This document shows, piece after piece, positions 1 to 12,260 of a DNA stretch of 64,000 nt. The stretch is taken from the NCBI GenBank assembly GCA_009792885.1, contig WMCF01000056.1:372001-436000 (forward strand), given 5' to 3'. The translations under genes and the position numbers were made by a program. The notes under the pieces were generated by a model that was given only the letters and a program-made list of their open reading frames with translations, did no database searches and was not told the DNA's origin. This stretch comes from Eremophila alpestris peregrina. Its lineage: Eukaryota > Chordata > Aves > Passeriformes > Alaudidae. Each line of letters begins with the position of its first letter. The stretch's first letter is position 1.

Positions 1-2824
1 CAGTAAGAGATAAAAGTCATTGTGTCTACAGCACACATGAGACTACTGGTTTTTTATCTGGGGGGAAGGAAGGATCTGTATTGTTCTTTGTCCTTGCAAA
101 TGACTCTTAAGGTAAACAATGAAAAAAAAAGGCATTTTAGGTTGATACACTCCATTTCTTCAGAGAAATTCCTGCTGTTTCCTTTCATTTTCTCCTGATA
201 ATTTGGGGCTAAGCATTTAGGGATCATTAGCACTGGGTCTTGGGGAGCTGCCAGCAGATGTTTTTTTCTCATAAAGGGCTGATGTGATCATGGAGGAGTG
301 TAGATATGGCTGACATTGAAACTGCATTTGAAAAACTCCTCAAATAAAATGTCTTATTCTTACATCTGAAAGGTTCTAATCTATTCTGAGTTCTGACTGT
401 GTGTAGATAGAGGAGAATTTGGGTGAGGGACAGCAGAGCTTCATTTTACAACTTGAAATTCCTCTGATAGTGCTCATCCTCCAGCAGATTCCTCATGGGA
501 CTTGGTGGCATGCTGCTTCTGACACAGAGAGCTTCCAAATCATCACAAACACTCCTTTTAGACATGCTCTAGTCCTGACTTAAATAATCTTATTGGCATC
601 TGAATGTTGGCATAGCTGGATACAGAATTTACCTCCTGGACTTTTGTGTGCTTTTAATATTCATTTGTTGGTCTGTCCTAGAAGAATATTTGTCATCTTA
701 ACTGGATTTCTGGATGGGAATCAATGGATCATTAGTTTTAATTATAATATATCAATGTCATGCTGATACAAGTTCTACCTAATGAAATTAATGTCAGTGA
801 TATACAGCACTGCCATCACTAAATTCTTCATGATAACTACAAATACCAAAACCCGTTTTCTTTACATTATTACTGAGTGATTTATCCAGTACAGTCCAAT
901 CAAACAGGCACCATTTTAAAAGTGATTTCATGGTATTGGTGGATGAGGTGCAGCTGTACTGGCCCATCCAGCTCTGAGATGAGAACTCCTGATGTGCCAA
1001 GTAATATACAGATGATGTGTTGTGGATAAAGGACTGCACTGGGAATCAGGAAATTGAATTTTGTTCCTGATGCTGATACTGCACTGTAGATTATCTTTTT
1101 CAAAACCAATTGCATCTCAGCATCTTTATTTGTCAAGTTGCTTTCTTTGTGAAATGGCTTGATATGAGCAAGAAAGTTGCTTTATAATATATATTTGTTG
1201 TTGTTAACAGCAGTGTGTTTCCTGTCAAGCTTGTTTGACTGGATCAGGCCTAGGGACATCAGTAACTTCCAAGGAAAAGCCATGGAGCTCCTGGATGTCT
1301 GTAGTGATTGCCCTCAGCTCAGACATCCTGAAATGAAACTATCCCAGCCAATTTCCCTTCTGCACATGACAGCACCAGCAAATGTCAAAACAAACAGGTT
1401 TAGTTGGTAGCCACTGACAGACAAAGCAAAACTGATTAAGGGTACAATAAATCATTTCTGTTACTGCCTCAGACATGGGCCACATTTATTTGATTGCATA
1501 TTAATAATAATAATATCAAGATTAATAGTTTGCATGAAAGGGAAGTAACAGTATTTTTCTGTTTTAAGAAAGTGTTTCTGAATCTGTTCAGTGCCCACCT
1601 GCAGCACCCCTTGCACTGACACCAGAGTCTAATCCTTGTGCAACAACAAAATTCATAGTTGTCCTTTTGCAGGTAAAGAAAATGGTCATTTTGAAACCTG
1701 ATTTACTAAGGGTCCCGTGGTACCCAGTCTAAACACAGATTCTTTGTAACTGATTATTTACTTGCTTTTGAATTTTCTTGCTCATGGTTTTTTTCCTCCT
1801 GAAGGCTAATTAATTTTAATATGCTCTGTAAGAGTGGCTTTATGTCCTCCATTAATGAAATCTTCACCTGGATAGCTCAGAATATCCAAATCACTTTGGC
1901 AGCTACAAATATGGAACAGGGTATCATTGTAGTCATCTGTATTTCCAGAGTCTTCCTAGGAGAAGTTTGCAGGTTTCCTTTGCTGAGGAATGCTCTTGTC
2001 ATGGGTTAACACAGCATTTCTTGTTGGCAAATGGAATTTCCTGCTGTTTTCTTCCTCTTAGGTGAAATATTACAGCTTCATAGATGGTAAATTAAACATC
2101 GAATATAAATTGGCATCTAAACCACAAAGTCTATTTCTGTCCCAAGAGCAAACCTCTCTGAGCTGGCTCTATGGAGAGCTTTACAGGATGATAAATCACA
2201 TTTTAGTGTGTCACCACTAATGGTTCAGCATAATTTCTTTATGAAAGTGTAGGATTTTTAGAAGTGCTTTAAAAAGAAACATCTTTTTATACAGCCAGTC
2301 ATGTTAAGCTCAGGAGCATCTTTAATTAGCTCCCACTCTTTTTTTTTTTCCCTTTATGTGTTTTTCATGTTGTCATGTAAACATGCCTCTAGTTTAGGTG
2401 ACCAAGGTGTGAAGTGCTTGGTTGCTAAGGTTTTTGATCTCAGCATTACCATGGGAAAAACCCACAACTCCTTCTTAAAAACAGAGCACAAACAAGGTAC
2501 AAGAGGAGAATGATAAGTTGTTCAAGATGATCCCAGAATTCTCCACCTGAATCTGACTGTATTGGAAGAATAAAGCCTAACCAGAGTGGATTTTTGACAT
2601 CACAAAGTGCATTTCAACTTTTTGCTGCTGTGGCTTCCATAGGGGTGCTAGTGATGTAACTTCAGGCATTGCCTCACATCCTTGTGCACACCTTAAAATG
2701 CCCAAAAAAAAGGTTATTAAATTGTCTGGTTATTAAACCAGAAACCTTGGTATCATAACAGCACCTATAAAACATAAAGAATATTCACAATGAAAGAGGA
2801 GTCCTTCTTGAGGAGATGTAACTG
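1..2824. other. Noncoding AT-rich DNA, no gene seen
   Basis: Every frame is broken into pieces of under about 100 codons, with no protein-like composition or paired splice signals. CpG is scarce, as expected for methylated intergenic or intronic vertebrate DNA. The only structure noted is a small two-step inverted repeat at 2711-2747: outer arms AGGTT/AACCT and inner arms TCTGGTT/AACCAGA around a 4-base loop. I see no recognisable repeat family here. Confidence 0.7.
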
Positions 2825-2828
2825 ACAC

Positions 2829-2888
2829 ATGGTTGGACTTGATGGTCTTAAAGTTCTTTTTGCTCTAAGTGATTCTATGATTCTGTGT
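2829..2888 (+). mobile_element. CR1 LINE 3'-end fragment
   Basis: The segment starts with GGTTGGACTTGATGGTCTTA and ends with GATTCTATGATTCTGTG. This is the usual 3' terminus of chicken-repeat-1 retrotransposons, which end in a short ATTCTATG-type repeat instead of poly(A). Only about the last 60 bases are recognisable, so this is a heavily 5'-truncated dead copy, the normal fate of CR1. The orientation follows from the terminal repeat at the right end. It has diverged by several substitutions (for example TTTTTGCTCTAA in place of the usual CCTTCCAACCCAA), so it is old. Confidence 0.85.
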
Positions 2889-5694
2889 CATAAGGGCTGA
2901 AAATCAAGCACACAGTCATCTGGTGATTAACTCACCCACAAATACATTTGCTGTAAGAGCAAAAGAAGTGTCTAAAATGATGTCTGTCCATGCAGAAAAA
3001 TGTCAGTGGGTGTTTGAATCAAGAGGAACATTTGGAATTGCTGTAAACTGCACAGCCAACCACAGCCCTTGTGTCTGGGTGGATCACAGCAAACCTGAGC
3101 CACAGAGGATTCAGCAATGTGCAGAAATCCTGAGCTGTCTAATCGGTGGCAGAAATTATTTTTCTTTAGCCAGTGTTTATTTTGTCATTATTTTCTCAGC
3201 CTCCTTAAGTACATGTTAGGATTGATCATTAGAGAGATAAAAGACCCTGAGTAGATCAGTATCGAGCTGGAATGCTGTCTTCAGTCTTTCAAAAAAGAGA
3301 GATTAAACCTCTCTGCTGGCTCATTCATGTGGTAAATATGATGAAGAAGGAAAGCAGAAAGTTTTATATAAAATTGATAGAATTTCCAGAACAGAAAATC
3401 ATGGGAGTTAGTGCATTGGATCAGTGCAGTGTCTCTGTAGCCCATATCAGCCACAGAAAGGGTTTATACCACAGGTTTCACAGGCAAACATAAACAAAAG
3501 GCAATTATAGTCCAAGGAACTCTAGGGGGAAAGGTTTTCCCATCTTCAAAGACAGGAAAATATTTATAAACTTTCCATGAAGCACAGGAGTTTACATACC
3601 TTCTAAAGCATTTAAGGGCTGAGGTTTTTGGTTTGAATTTAGTATCACAACACAAGATATTAGTGATATTCTTGCAAATGTCTAATCTCTGTAACTGCTC
3701 ATTCAATATTGGACTCATAGGTGCACTGAGTCAAGAAATTCTGTGGTCTGACTGTTCATTTTTTGCCATCAGTTTAGAGAAAGACACTTGGTGCTGCTGG
3801 AAAGAAGAACGTGAGCTCATCAGCTTTGTTCCTGCTCTGCAGCATGGGATCAGTGGCTCAGTCACTGCAATATCTCAGCTCCTCAGGATATCCACATCCT
3901 CCATGCAGCACCTACATCGATTCTGAGGCTGTGGATGCACCCAGAGGCAGAGGGAAGCAAAGTGTCACTCCCAAATTGACACCTGGGTCAGTGGCACCAC
4001 AAGGGATGCTGCCTTGCTCACAACCTGCCCATGAGAGCCAGGTCCCTGCCAAGTGATAAACATGACAAAAAACACAACCTGTCCAGTAGTGTGCAGTAAT
4101 AAAGGACACATTGTGATCCTTCAATCCCTTTTGTACTGTGTATGAAATTAGCAGCAGGAGGAAAAGCAGTGAATAATGATGCTGATAGATTGCTAATAAT
4201 CAATTAATTCATATGTACCGTATGAAACAAATGTAACTTGTGAGAGTCAAGGGAGTATCTTTTTGTATTCATGTTCTTTCTAGCTGCCTAAACATGATTG
4301 TTATACTGAATTGCAGACTGATATTTCCTGGCAACATACTTACATAAAACGAAGTTAAAACAAAAACTTTTGCCAGGAAAATTCTCAGTGCCCAAACTGT
4401 GTTCACATTTATTTTATCTCTTTCTCTTGTGACTGAGTGGGTTACTCCAGCCTTGATCACAGCAATTGATTGGTGACTCTCCTCCCTTTTGAAGGGATGA
4501 AAATGGGAGAAGCTTTTGGAGTGCCAAACAGGCATGAAAGAAAACTCTAGTCCGTGATTTGAAGAGTGATGCAGGTGTTTAACCATCTGCATCTCTCCAA
4601 GAAGTGAAGGTTGCTAAGTGACCAGCACTACTTATCCAATACTGCATCAACCAAACTGTTTATCCCTGCCTCTTTCTGTTGCTGAGACCAGTTGGATCCG
4701 AGATACGCTCTGCAAGTCATGATGCACTCAAGTGCAGCCAAAACTGCTTGGCACACCACTCCAGCCAATGGCTCCCCCACAGATTTTCTTGGAGGTTGCT
4801 GTGAAATTCATGGCAAGCTTAGCTGGCTCTCATTATGCTGATCAGCCCTTCCACAAACACCTGAAGGCAGCAAATGGCTCAGGATGGGGTGTCAGTGAGG
4901 GGGCTGTGTTCTGTGTTTCCCTCTGGGAAGTGCTGTGATGATGTTGCCAACCAGCAAAGGCTGTTTTGGAAAGGAATATTGACAGAGAAAGGTCTGACCT
5001 ATTCACCACCAACTCCTTCCATATTAGAAATGCTAAGGAATAGCTGTGCCATAAAAGCTTTCTATCTGTATTCCCAGTGTCCCAGCGTGCATTAGAGGAG
5101 TGCTTTGCATTGGCAGGTGAGTGCAGGGCTCAAATGAAGAAGAAATGAGCAGCTGACTCTGCTCCAAGCTGTGCCATGGACAAACGACCTCATGCTCTGC
5201 ATGGGGAGTGTGAATGTAACAACACCTGCCTTGCCACAGCAGCTTGAGAAGCTGTGGAAAAGAGCAGAGCATTAATGCCCCTACCTGGTAAAGTGCAAAC
5301 ATCAGTTTGTTTTATAGAACTAATAATAATCATGTGCCTGTATTTTCATGGGGTGATAAGATGTACCTCTCCCAAGGCACTGTAAAAGCTGAAGTAATGG
5401 AGTTCAGGATTTCTTCTCTTTCTGCACAGTTTTGAGTGAGGGTTTCTATTTCTCAGTCTGCAGTGCATTAGGGGATTGTCCTTAAACTGCAGGTGCAGGT
5501 ATTTACTGTGCAAATTTACCAGGTCCTCAGTTATTCAGAGAGGGTGTGGGTGTGCTGTATGGGAAAGGTCTTGTGTGGCAGTGGGTTTTGGGAAAGAATT
5601 AGGATGAGCTGGGCATTCTGGAGAAGATGGAGTTGAAGGCAGCCCCAAGAACAAGCTACATCCTCATGCAAGGAATGCTGATTTCCATCCTTTT
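2889..5694. other. Noncoding DNA, no gene seen
   Basis: Frames are short (at most about 107 codons) and of random composition. CpG is scarce and no transposon is recognisable. The stretch separates the CR1 tail from the first regulatory-like block. Confidence 0.65.
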
Positions 5695-5830
5695 AGCTGG
5701 AATCACACAATATACATTATTAGCCGGTGTGCAACCTGTCATGAGGCTGTTTTGTGATTACACTTGGCAGTTATTCTGACCTGTCATTCATTAACCTACC
5801 AGCTCCATTTCCAGCCTGGTTTGATGAGGC
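5695..5830. promoter_or_regulatory. Candidate conserved noncoding element
   Basis: This compact block of complex sequence holds homeodomain-type cores (TTATTAG, CATTAAC), a TGTGATTACACTTGG segment and a CTGACCTGTCATTC segment suggestive of TALE or nuclear-receptor half sites. It has no open frame and no simple repeat. The call rests on motif density and sequence texture alone; conservation could not be tested. It may belong with the larger blocks at 6.4-7.2 kb as one enhancer cluster. Confidence 0.3.
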
Positions 5831-6394
5831 ACATGTGGGGTTATGCTCAAGTCCTTTAAATTAACAGCTTCTCATAAGCAACTCCTAATTTTCTTGAAGC
5901 TGTGGCCTCTATTCTTGATTTTGGCCAATTGCTTCCATGCATGGTCTTTTCTCTTAATATTTTCTTTCAGTGTCTGTGTCCTAGTGTTTTTATTATTTAG
6001 CAGACTACTTAGCATTCACATGAAGTGTCTACAAAGAATCTGGCTTAAGTGGGGGTATCTTCTAATAAAATACACTGGACAAGGAGGATTTGACAAGTGT
6101 GCAAAACAAGAGTGGTAAACTTACAATGTCTAATTATAAAAAACAATAGAAGGTTTTTATAGGAGCAACTCTATCTCAGACCCCAAATGGTGACTTGAGC
6201 TTTGTGTAGAGATTTCTCTAAGAATTTTGAAGACTGAACCCTCCCCAGTGGCTGTCTGGAGCCTCCATCACAACAGACAGGAGTTCACCCCCTCTCCAGC
6301 ATTAAAATAGCATTTACCCCTCAGGCTCATACCCTACAGAAAATATCAGTGTGCAACGTGCTGAACCCTGCAGGCAAAGCATGAGGCAGCCTCT
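5831..6394. other. Noncoding spacer
   Basis: A 91-codon frame at 5843-6118 is hydrophobic and made of Leu/Phe/Ser/Ile-type codons from T-rich DNA; I treat it as chance. Nothing else is recognised. Confidence 0.6.
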
Positions 6395-6740
6395 TCACCC
6401 TTCAATTAATGAGCAAATAGGCCAACATCTCCTCCAAATGCACATTATAAATCTAATTAGTGATATGCGTAAAATTGATTTGCATACCTAAAGGAAGAAA
6501 AACTCCCTCTGAGAAACGCTACAATTACTGGCTTTGGAAAAATAAAAGATTATTCTCCAAAGCAAATCTCATATTTTCTGCTGCAATTAGCTGGGGTGTT
6601 TTAAATTGTTTATCCTAAGCCTTTAAACATCTTTTAAAGTATCAAGTGGCTGATTCTGTACTTGGCATCAAAATACAGAGGGTCATTTGCTTCAAATCAA
6701 AAGAGGTTTAAGATTCTGTTTAGATCCATCAAGTTGTTCT
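6395..6740. promoter_or_regulatory. Candidate enhancer-like conserved noncoding element (homeodomain/POU rich)
   Basis: Within about 350 bases there are TTCAATTAATGAG near the left edge, a palindromic homeodomain site CTAATTAG (6453-6460), a perfect POU octamer ATTTGCAT (6478-6485), GCAATTAGC, and TCF/SOX-like ATTGTTTATC and AATCAAAAG segments. No frame is open and there is no simple repeat or transposon signature. Such density of TAATTA and octamer cores in complex AT-rich sequence is typical of deeply conserved developmental enhancers in gene deserts. The enhancer function is inference; only the motifs are seen. Confidence 0.4.
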
Positions 6741-6884
6741 AAAGCAAATCTTTAGGCTGATAAACTGACAAAAAGCAAACCAATACACTCATTTTTATAT
6801 TCCTCTATTTTAGAAAGCATACAAAGACAGAAAATCTGTCATTTTGTGTGTCTGTGAAGTATCAAACACCTTTCCATGATTCAT

Positions 6885-7190
6885 AAATAATCAATAGCAG
6901 GAGTACTTCTTCAAGTTGCATCTGCAAGCAGAAATCCTTGGCATTTACAAAATGGCTTGCATGATTAAGAGCTTTAGAGCTTTTAATTAGAGTTGATTTG
7001 AATCAGTAAAACAGCATTGAGAGAGATCTGTTTAACAGTCCACAGTGAATAATAATAATATTAAAATTGTACATCCCAGTATTTCAAATTGCATTTGTAG
7101 GAATTATATCAGTGATCCATGGCTATTAATAGTCTTTACTGTACTGAGCAGTGCTCTGAATTCCACTTCTATGTCATTTAAACCTGCCAC
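6885..7190. promoter_or_regulatory. Candidate conserved noncoding element
   Basis: The block continues the 6.4 kb cluster. It contains ATGATTAAGAG, TTTTAATTAGAGTTGATTTG around 6980-7000, an ACAGTCCACAGTG segment, TTGCATTTGTAGG, and ATGGCTATTAATAG. It is rich in homeobox-type cores, lacks open frames and is not repetitive apart from a short AATAATAATAATATT at about 7049. Conservation is not testable here. Confidence 0.35.
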
Positions 7191-10100
7191 TGAAAATAAC
7201 TGCTTTTAGAGCTGTAGCTGTTTGTTTTATGCTCAAAGAGCTATGGAATGTTTAACATATGTTGGGACAAGCAATTTGTAATCCAACAGGCATTCAGTGT
7301 TTTAAAGCAAATGTGTGGCAGAAATATGTCTAATCTAATTACAAGGAACTCAGAATTCAGCAGAAGAACTGCAGATTCATGCAGCAGCTCTGGAAAGATG
7401 GGCAGAGAATTGCTTGAGATTTATTTTTCCTTCTAAATTTTTGGGTGTAGCTGAAGTCTCTGTGTTTGACAGCTTTGGAAAGCAGGGTCCCACTCTCTGG
7501 CAGAGCTATTGTCATATAAATCTACTATTTAGAGGTATGACTTGATTCAAATTATTTCAATATTAAATTCTTTGCTGAATTTAGGGTTCCTTTTAAGCTT
7601 TTATTCAAACCTCACAACTGAAATGCTGCACAGCAAGTGTACCTCAAAATTCCCAGGGGCCAAGATCTTTCAAAGCACAATGGACTTTCAATAAGGTGGT
7701 GTGATTTCAGAGGGAAAATTATCATTTAGCCTGTCATGTGGTAGACAAAAACAGTTTAATTTAGAAATTAGCATGTCTGAGTCTATTTCTGTACAATATT
7801 CCTTCAAATATGGATGAAAACACAGTCAATAAATGTTCATCTTCTACCCTGCTAAATAATTTCATATACAACCATTGCCTCCCCCACATCTGTCACATTT
7901 AGTGTGTACTTCCCAGTTTGAATGGAGTACTTGGAATCTGGAAATCCAGGCAGATTATTTCTATTGTTTCTCCCCAATATATCCATGCATTGTTGCAAGA
8001 AATGCAGGCAGGGAATATCATTGTCTAGCTGTGCTAGAAAAATCTGTTGCTAGGTTATTTGACTCTTTATTCAGGGATATCACTGGAAGTTAATTTTTCC
8101 AGATCAAATCTGTGAGGAAGACTGAAGAAGACTGAGTATTTCCCTTCAAAAAAACCCAAACAAAAAGCACAAGTACCAAGCCCACCTGCAGCACATCCAT
8201 ATTTATTTGTCATAGTGATGCTAAAGCCAGGAAGCAGCCAGTGCCTGAGCCATCCATCAGCTGGACACATCACATATTTATCATGATAAGAAAATGGGGA
8301 TTGATGGGTATTGACAACAGTTCTGAGTTATCAAGTCTTCCACTGCTCATATCTTTGTGAAAGGGCAGCACCAGTTTCTCAAGGCTGTTACACAAGTGAC
8401 CAAAACCAAGGCCTGGCTTTTGAATTGGCAGGGAAAGTAATGAGATATTGCTGCTGCTGTTTGCATGTTTAGGAGGAATAACCTGTCCTGGACAAAAGGA
8501 GGGAGAAAGCAAACCAGCTGAAATCAGGTTGCTGTTATTCTGAGTGCCTTATCATGTCTAATCCTCTATGAACAGTGCCATGAAAAGTGTTTATTTTTAT
8601 ATAACAAGCTTATTGGGAAAAAATATACATGAAACATGACTTTTGTCCTTGTGCAAGCAGAGGCAGTGTCCAGAGCAGGGTGTGTGCAGCAGCACCATGT
8701 GTCAAAGACACTTGTGAAGCAGAGCTCTGTATCATGTGCTGCCTGCTCTTTTCTCTTAGTTTTTCTTAATTCATTGAAAAAACCCATAATCACTTTACTG
8801 TACATGACTACCTAAAATACATATTGTGGTGAGAATAAAGCTTAGTGGCTGGGGACTATCTGAGACCATATGAACAGTAAACAAGCTCATCCAATATATT
8901 GTCAACAGGAGACAAATATTTATGGTGAAATAGCTTTCAGGGTAGAAACTATTGGATCCTCTTTTTTTATCTGTTCTCTGGCAGGTAAATGATTTAAAGT
9001 GAACCTCAACTCACATTTCAAATAATAGATGACAGAAGCTCATCCATTTCAATATAATTCATTGTACTGCATATGTATGGGGGAGATTTCAAAAGAAAAC
9101 CAGGGAGTGTTATTTCCAAGTGAGCCACTAGATTTTTAGATGTAGCATTTCCTCCTCACTTTCCTTCTATTAAGGTTATTGGTTTCCCAGAAAACTGCAT
9201 TTTTGTGTTGAATATGTCTTTTTGTACCCTCTTTGTCTGGTGCCAGCTCAAGAGTGAGGGGTTCAGGGAATGGTTTTGGTATTCTGAATGGGGGGTTTTG
9301 TATTCTGGATGTTTGACAGATTTTTGTTGTTGTTTGTTGTTTCTTTTGTTGCTCTTCTCATGCATTGGTTTCCTACTTTATTTGCCTAGTGTACAATTCA
9401 CTTTCCTGAAGAATTATCAGACCTCTGCTTTCTGTCCTTCCAGGTCTGAAACACAAAACTTCAATTCTCTTCAATATCATAAACCTGAACATTTTAACTA
9501 ATATAATTTTCCTATTTTAGATTTCAGGGCTGGGGGTGGGTGTGGTGGGAAATCTTATTGATCTCTTTGATTTGAATCCTCAATAAAGATGTTCCTTATA
9601 AAGATGTTCCCTATTTGAAATATTCCTTTGTTTATTCATCCCAGGTCAGAGGCTGAGCAGAGCTGGATGTTCCCAGGAAAGCCAAGCTGAGGGTGCTGGG
9701 TGCTTCCACAGCCTGATTCCCAGCTTGGGACTGGAGTCCAGGGCTGAAACTTTGACTGGAGACACAAATCCAGGCTGAAATCCCAGACATGGCAGGGGAT
9801 GGGTGCCTCATTTGAAGTGAGTTTGGGGCTCTTCAGTGGGGTTATCCTAATTTTTAATGGATGAGGAACCCACCCATTCCTCCAGAGATGCTTCAGCACA
9901 ATTTGCACATGTGCTATCGGGTCCCTGATGCATCTGCTGCATGTAAACCATCAAAGTGTCAGAGGCACTCAGGGAGCAAAATCAGTCTTTTGTGGTTCCT
10001 GGCAGTTTTCCTACAGCAACAGAATGTTTTTACTTCTGGAGACAACTGTGTATGACAAGGATGACAGATATGCTTTCTCTTTGAAGGAAACAAAGTGCAA

Positions 10101-10489
10101 AGTCAGTGTTTTACTTCCCAGTGAGCTGCAAACTTCTGGTGATCTTCAGCTGATGAAAGCAAAAAGGAATTCTTTTTAAATGATGAGGGTCAGAGCATTT
10201 TGGCACAGCAGAATTGGATGTTATTGCTGTCATAAATTGCTTCATCAATTGGCTGTAAAGACCTTCATCAAGATATTCACAAAACCAAAAGACATCACAA
10301 TAAACAGCAGCCTGGGACCTGGCAGTGAGTGAATCTTGGGGGAGGAAGGGGATGTTTGTGCCAAACCAGCTTAAGTGACAAGATTCTCTTTGCATCCATT
10401 TGTTTATCACCTGTTCTCCTTCTTAATTCCCCTTTCATTCAATATATTTCCCTGCTCTTGGGAAAAGTCAAATTTAATAATGCCAACCT
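7191..10489. other. Noncoding DNA, no gene seen
   Basis: No frame exceeds about 100 codons. A T-rich, GTT-repeating stretch lies at about 9320-9360. A short imperfect duplication (TAAAGATGTTCC twice) lies near 9585-9611. No transposon is recognised and CpG is scarce. Confidence 0.65.
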
Positions 10490-10610
10490 ATACAGAAAAA
10501 GTTATGCATATTCATGAAAGCTCATGACTTATTGGCAACATCAAGTTGACTCAACTTTGATCATGGCAAAAGGCAATTAAATGTACTTGCCTTGTAAAAA
10601 ACTCCATCTC
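10490..10610. promoter_or_regulatory. Candidate regulatory element with POU and AP-1 sites
   Basis: ATGCATATTCAT (10504-10515) is close to the palindromic POU-dimer element ATGCATATGCAT. Thirty bases on, a consensus AP-1/TRE site TGACTCA (10547-10553) sits at the centre of the odd-length palindrome AAGTTGACTCAACTT (10543-10557), which extends with one bulge to ATCA.../...TGAT. CAATTAAATGTACTTGCC follows. Binding is inferred from consensus matches only. Confidence 0.35.
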
Positions 10611-11989
10611 AGATGAAGATTCTGTCTTGATCACAGGTAATTTGAAATAGATTTTGATGAAAAATGAGACATTGAAGGATATTAACTGAGGATTCCCCAT
10701 TTCCTGTCTATCGAATTTTATCCCTGATCATAAAAGTAATGTACTTTACATGTCTAGAAATTCAAGAGGTTTTAAAGCAGTCTCTGGGGTTAATATTTAA
10801 ATTCAGAAATCCCAGGAAGTTTGCAATGTATTCAACTTGTCTCATTCCAGTGAAAGATCTTCTGCCTCTTTTTTTGTCATTCTGAGGGAACTGATTCACT
10901 GTAGGGAACATTTCCATGACTGTCACAAAGTCTTCAAAATGTAATGACTAGCATGGGTAAAAATTCTTGATACAACAGGATCCTGTCAGAAAATACAGTT
11001 TAATCAAAATGTGTTTCTCAGGGATACAGGGACTTCTTGAAAATAATAGGTGGAAAAATGTGTAACTAGGTGTGAGTTTTGACTTTGTCACTGTATTTCA
11101 TCTCATTTCACTTGGACTCTTCTACACTATCCCTTGTTATTATCCTTTCAACAAAATGTTCCATGCTTCTGGGATTTTTTCACTGAGACTTTCTGCTCAC
11201 CTGAAAATGGGGAAACTCAGTGTTCTGCTCAGATCTGACACACAGCAGTCTCTTTCTATTTCTACTGGGACAGAAGTTCTAATTTCCAGTTGTGGTCTGT
11301 ATTTCTAAGTCTGCTCTCCATTTTTTGTGTGCTCAAACCTCATCCTGCTTCCAGAAACCCACCAACCAGTGTAAGCCTGACAAGATGCTGCCAAGATTTC
11401 CTGCAGAAATGAAGAATTTTTTTACCTCACATGAGCCTTAAAAGAGCCTATTTGTTAAGTCCTCTATTTCAGCAATTCTTATATTGGATTCCTTAAATCA
11501 AAGTTGAGCTTAGAGGAAATGAGAGGTTTTCTTGCTGTTGCTGCCAGAGGAAGAATCTCTTATCCCCTGTTCACTGAACATAATCCTGGGGATGGTGAAC
11601 TTGGGCAGTTCTGCAGAGCAGGAGCAGCTCAGGGAGCAGGGATTTGGCAGCTCTGGAGTGTGGGCTCCCTAAATTGCCACCTGAGATTTTGGCATGCTGG
11701 GAGCCTCATCAGTCTGGGGTGTTATTGGACTAATAATGGATAAATTGTATTTTTCCTTCTGAAATAGCAACAAAATCCATTTGTAGCTTCTGCTCCAAGA
11801 GCACTCCTTTAGGAGAATGTTCTGTTTGATCAGGCAAAGCCACACTCCTGCTCTGTTTGCATTGGTAGGAGGGAAGGAAGCAGAATAAAATGCATGGCAA
11901 TTAATAACTTCTCTGTAAAAACATGTACAAAAACCTTTTCAATTTTAGTTACTGCAGCTTGCAAGCAAATCTGGGAGGCGTGGAAGGGC
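10611..11989. other. Noncoding DNA, no gene seen
   Basis: Short random frames only. No repeat family is recognised. The 79-codon frame at 11504-11743 has no homologue that I recognise and no splice context. Confidence 0.6.
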
Positions 11990-12260
11990 TTTACATGAGG
12001 CATGATCCCAACATTTCATACAATTAGCAAAAATTAACATATATTACCATTATGCTGATTTTTCTCCTTGCTGCTTTTAACAGCCTGAATTCTGAAGAAA
12101 ACTGAATTCTTTAATTGAGCATATAAATGTGGCATTATTTCCTATTCATGTTATCTTGATGTTTAACAGAAAGGTAATTTCAATTATTCAAGCTGGCATT
12201 GGTGAGCCTTTTGAGAGCCTTCCTTGAGTGCCAAGCCTAATTGTTTTTCCTGCTGCTGTT
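11990..12260. promoter_or_regulatory. Candidate conserved noncoding element
   Basis: Complex AT-rich sequence with ACAATTAGCAAAAATTAAC, CATTATGCTGATTT, TTTAATTGAGCATATAAATG, CTATTCATGTTATCTTG and TTTCAATTATTCAAG. These are multiple homeodomain, POU and GATA-like (TTATCTT) cores with no open frame or simple repeat. The call is inferred from motif clustering only. Confidence 0.33.
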
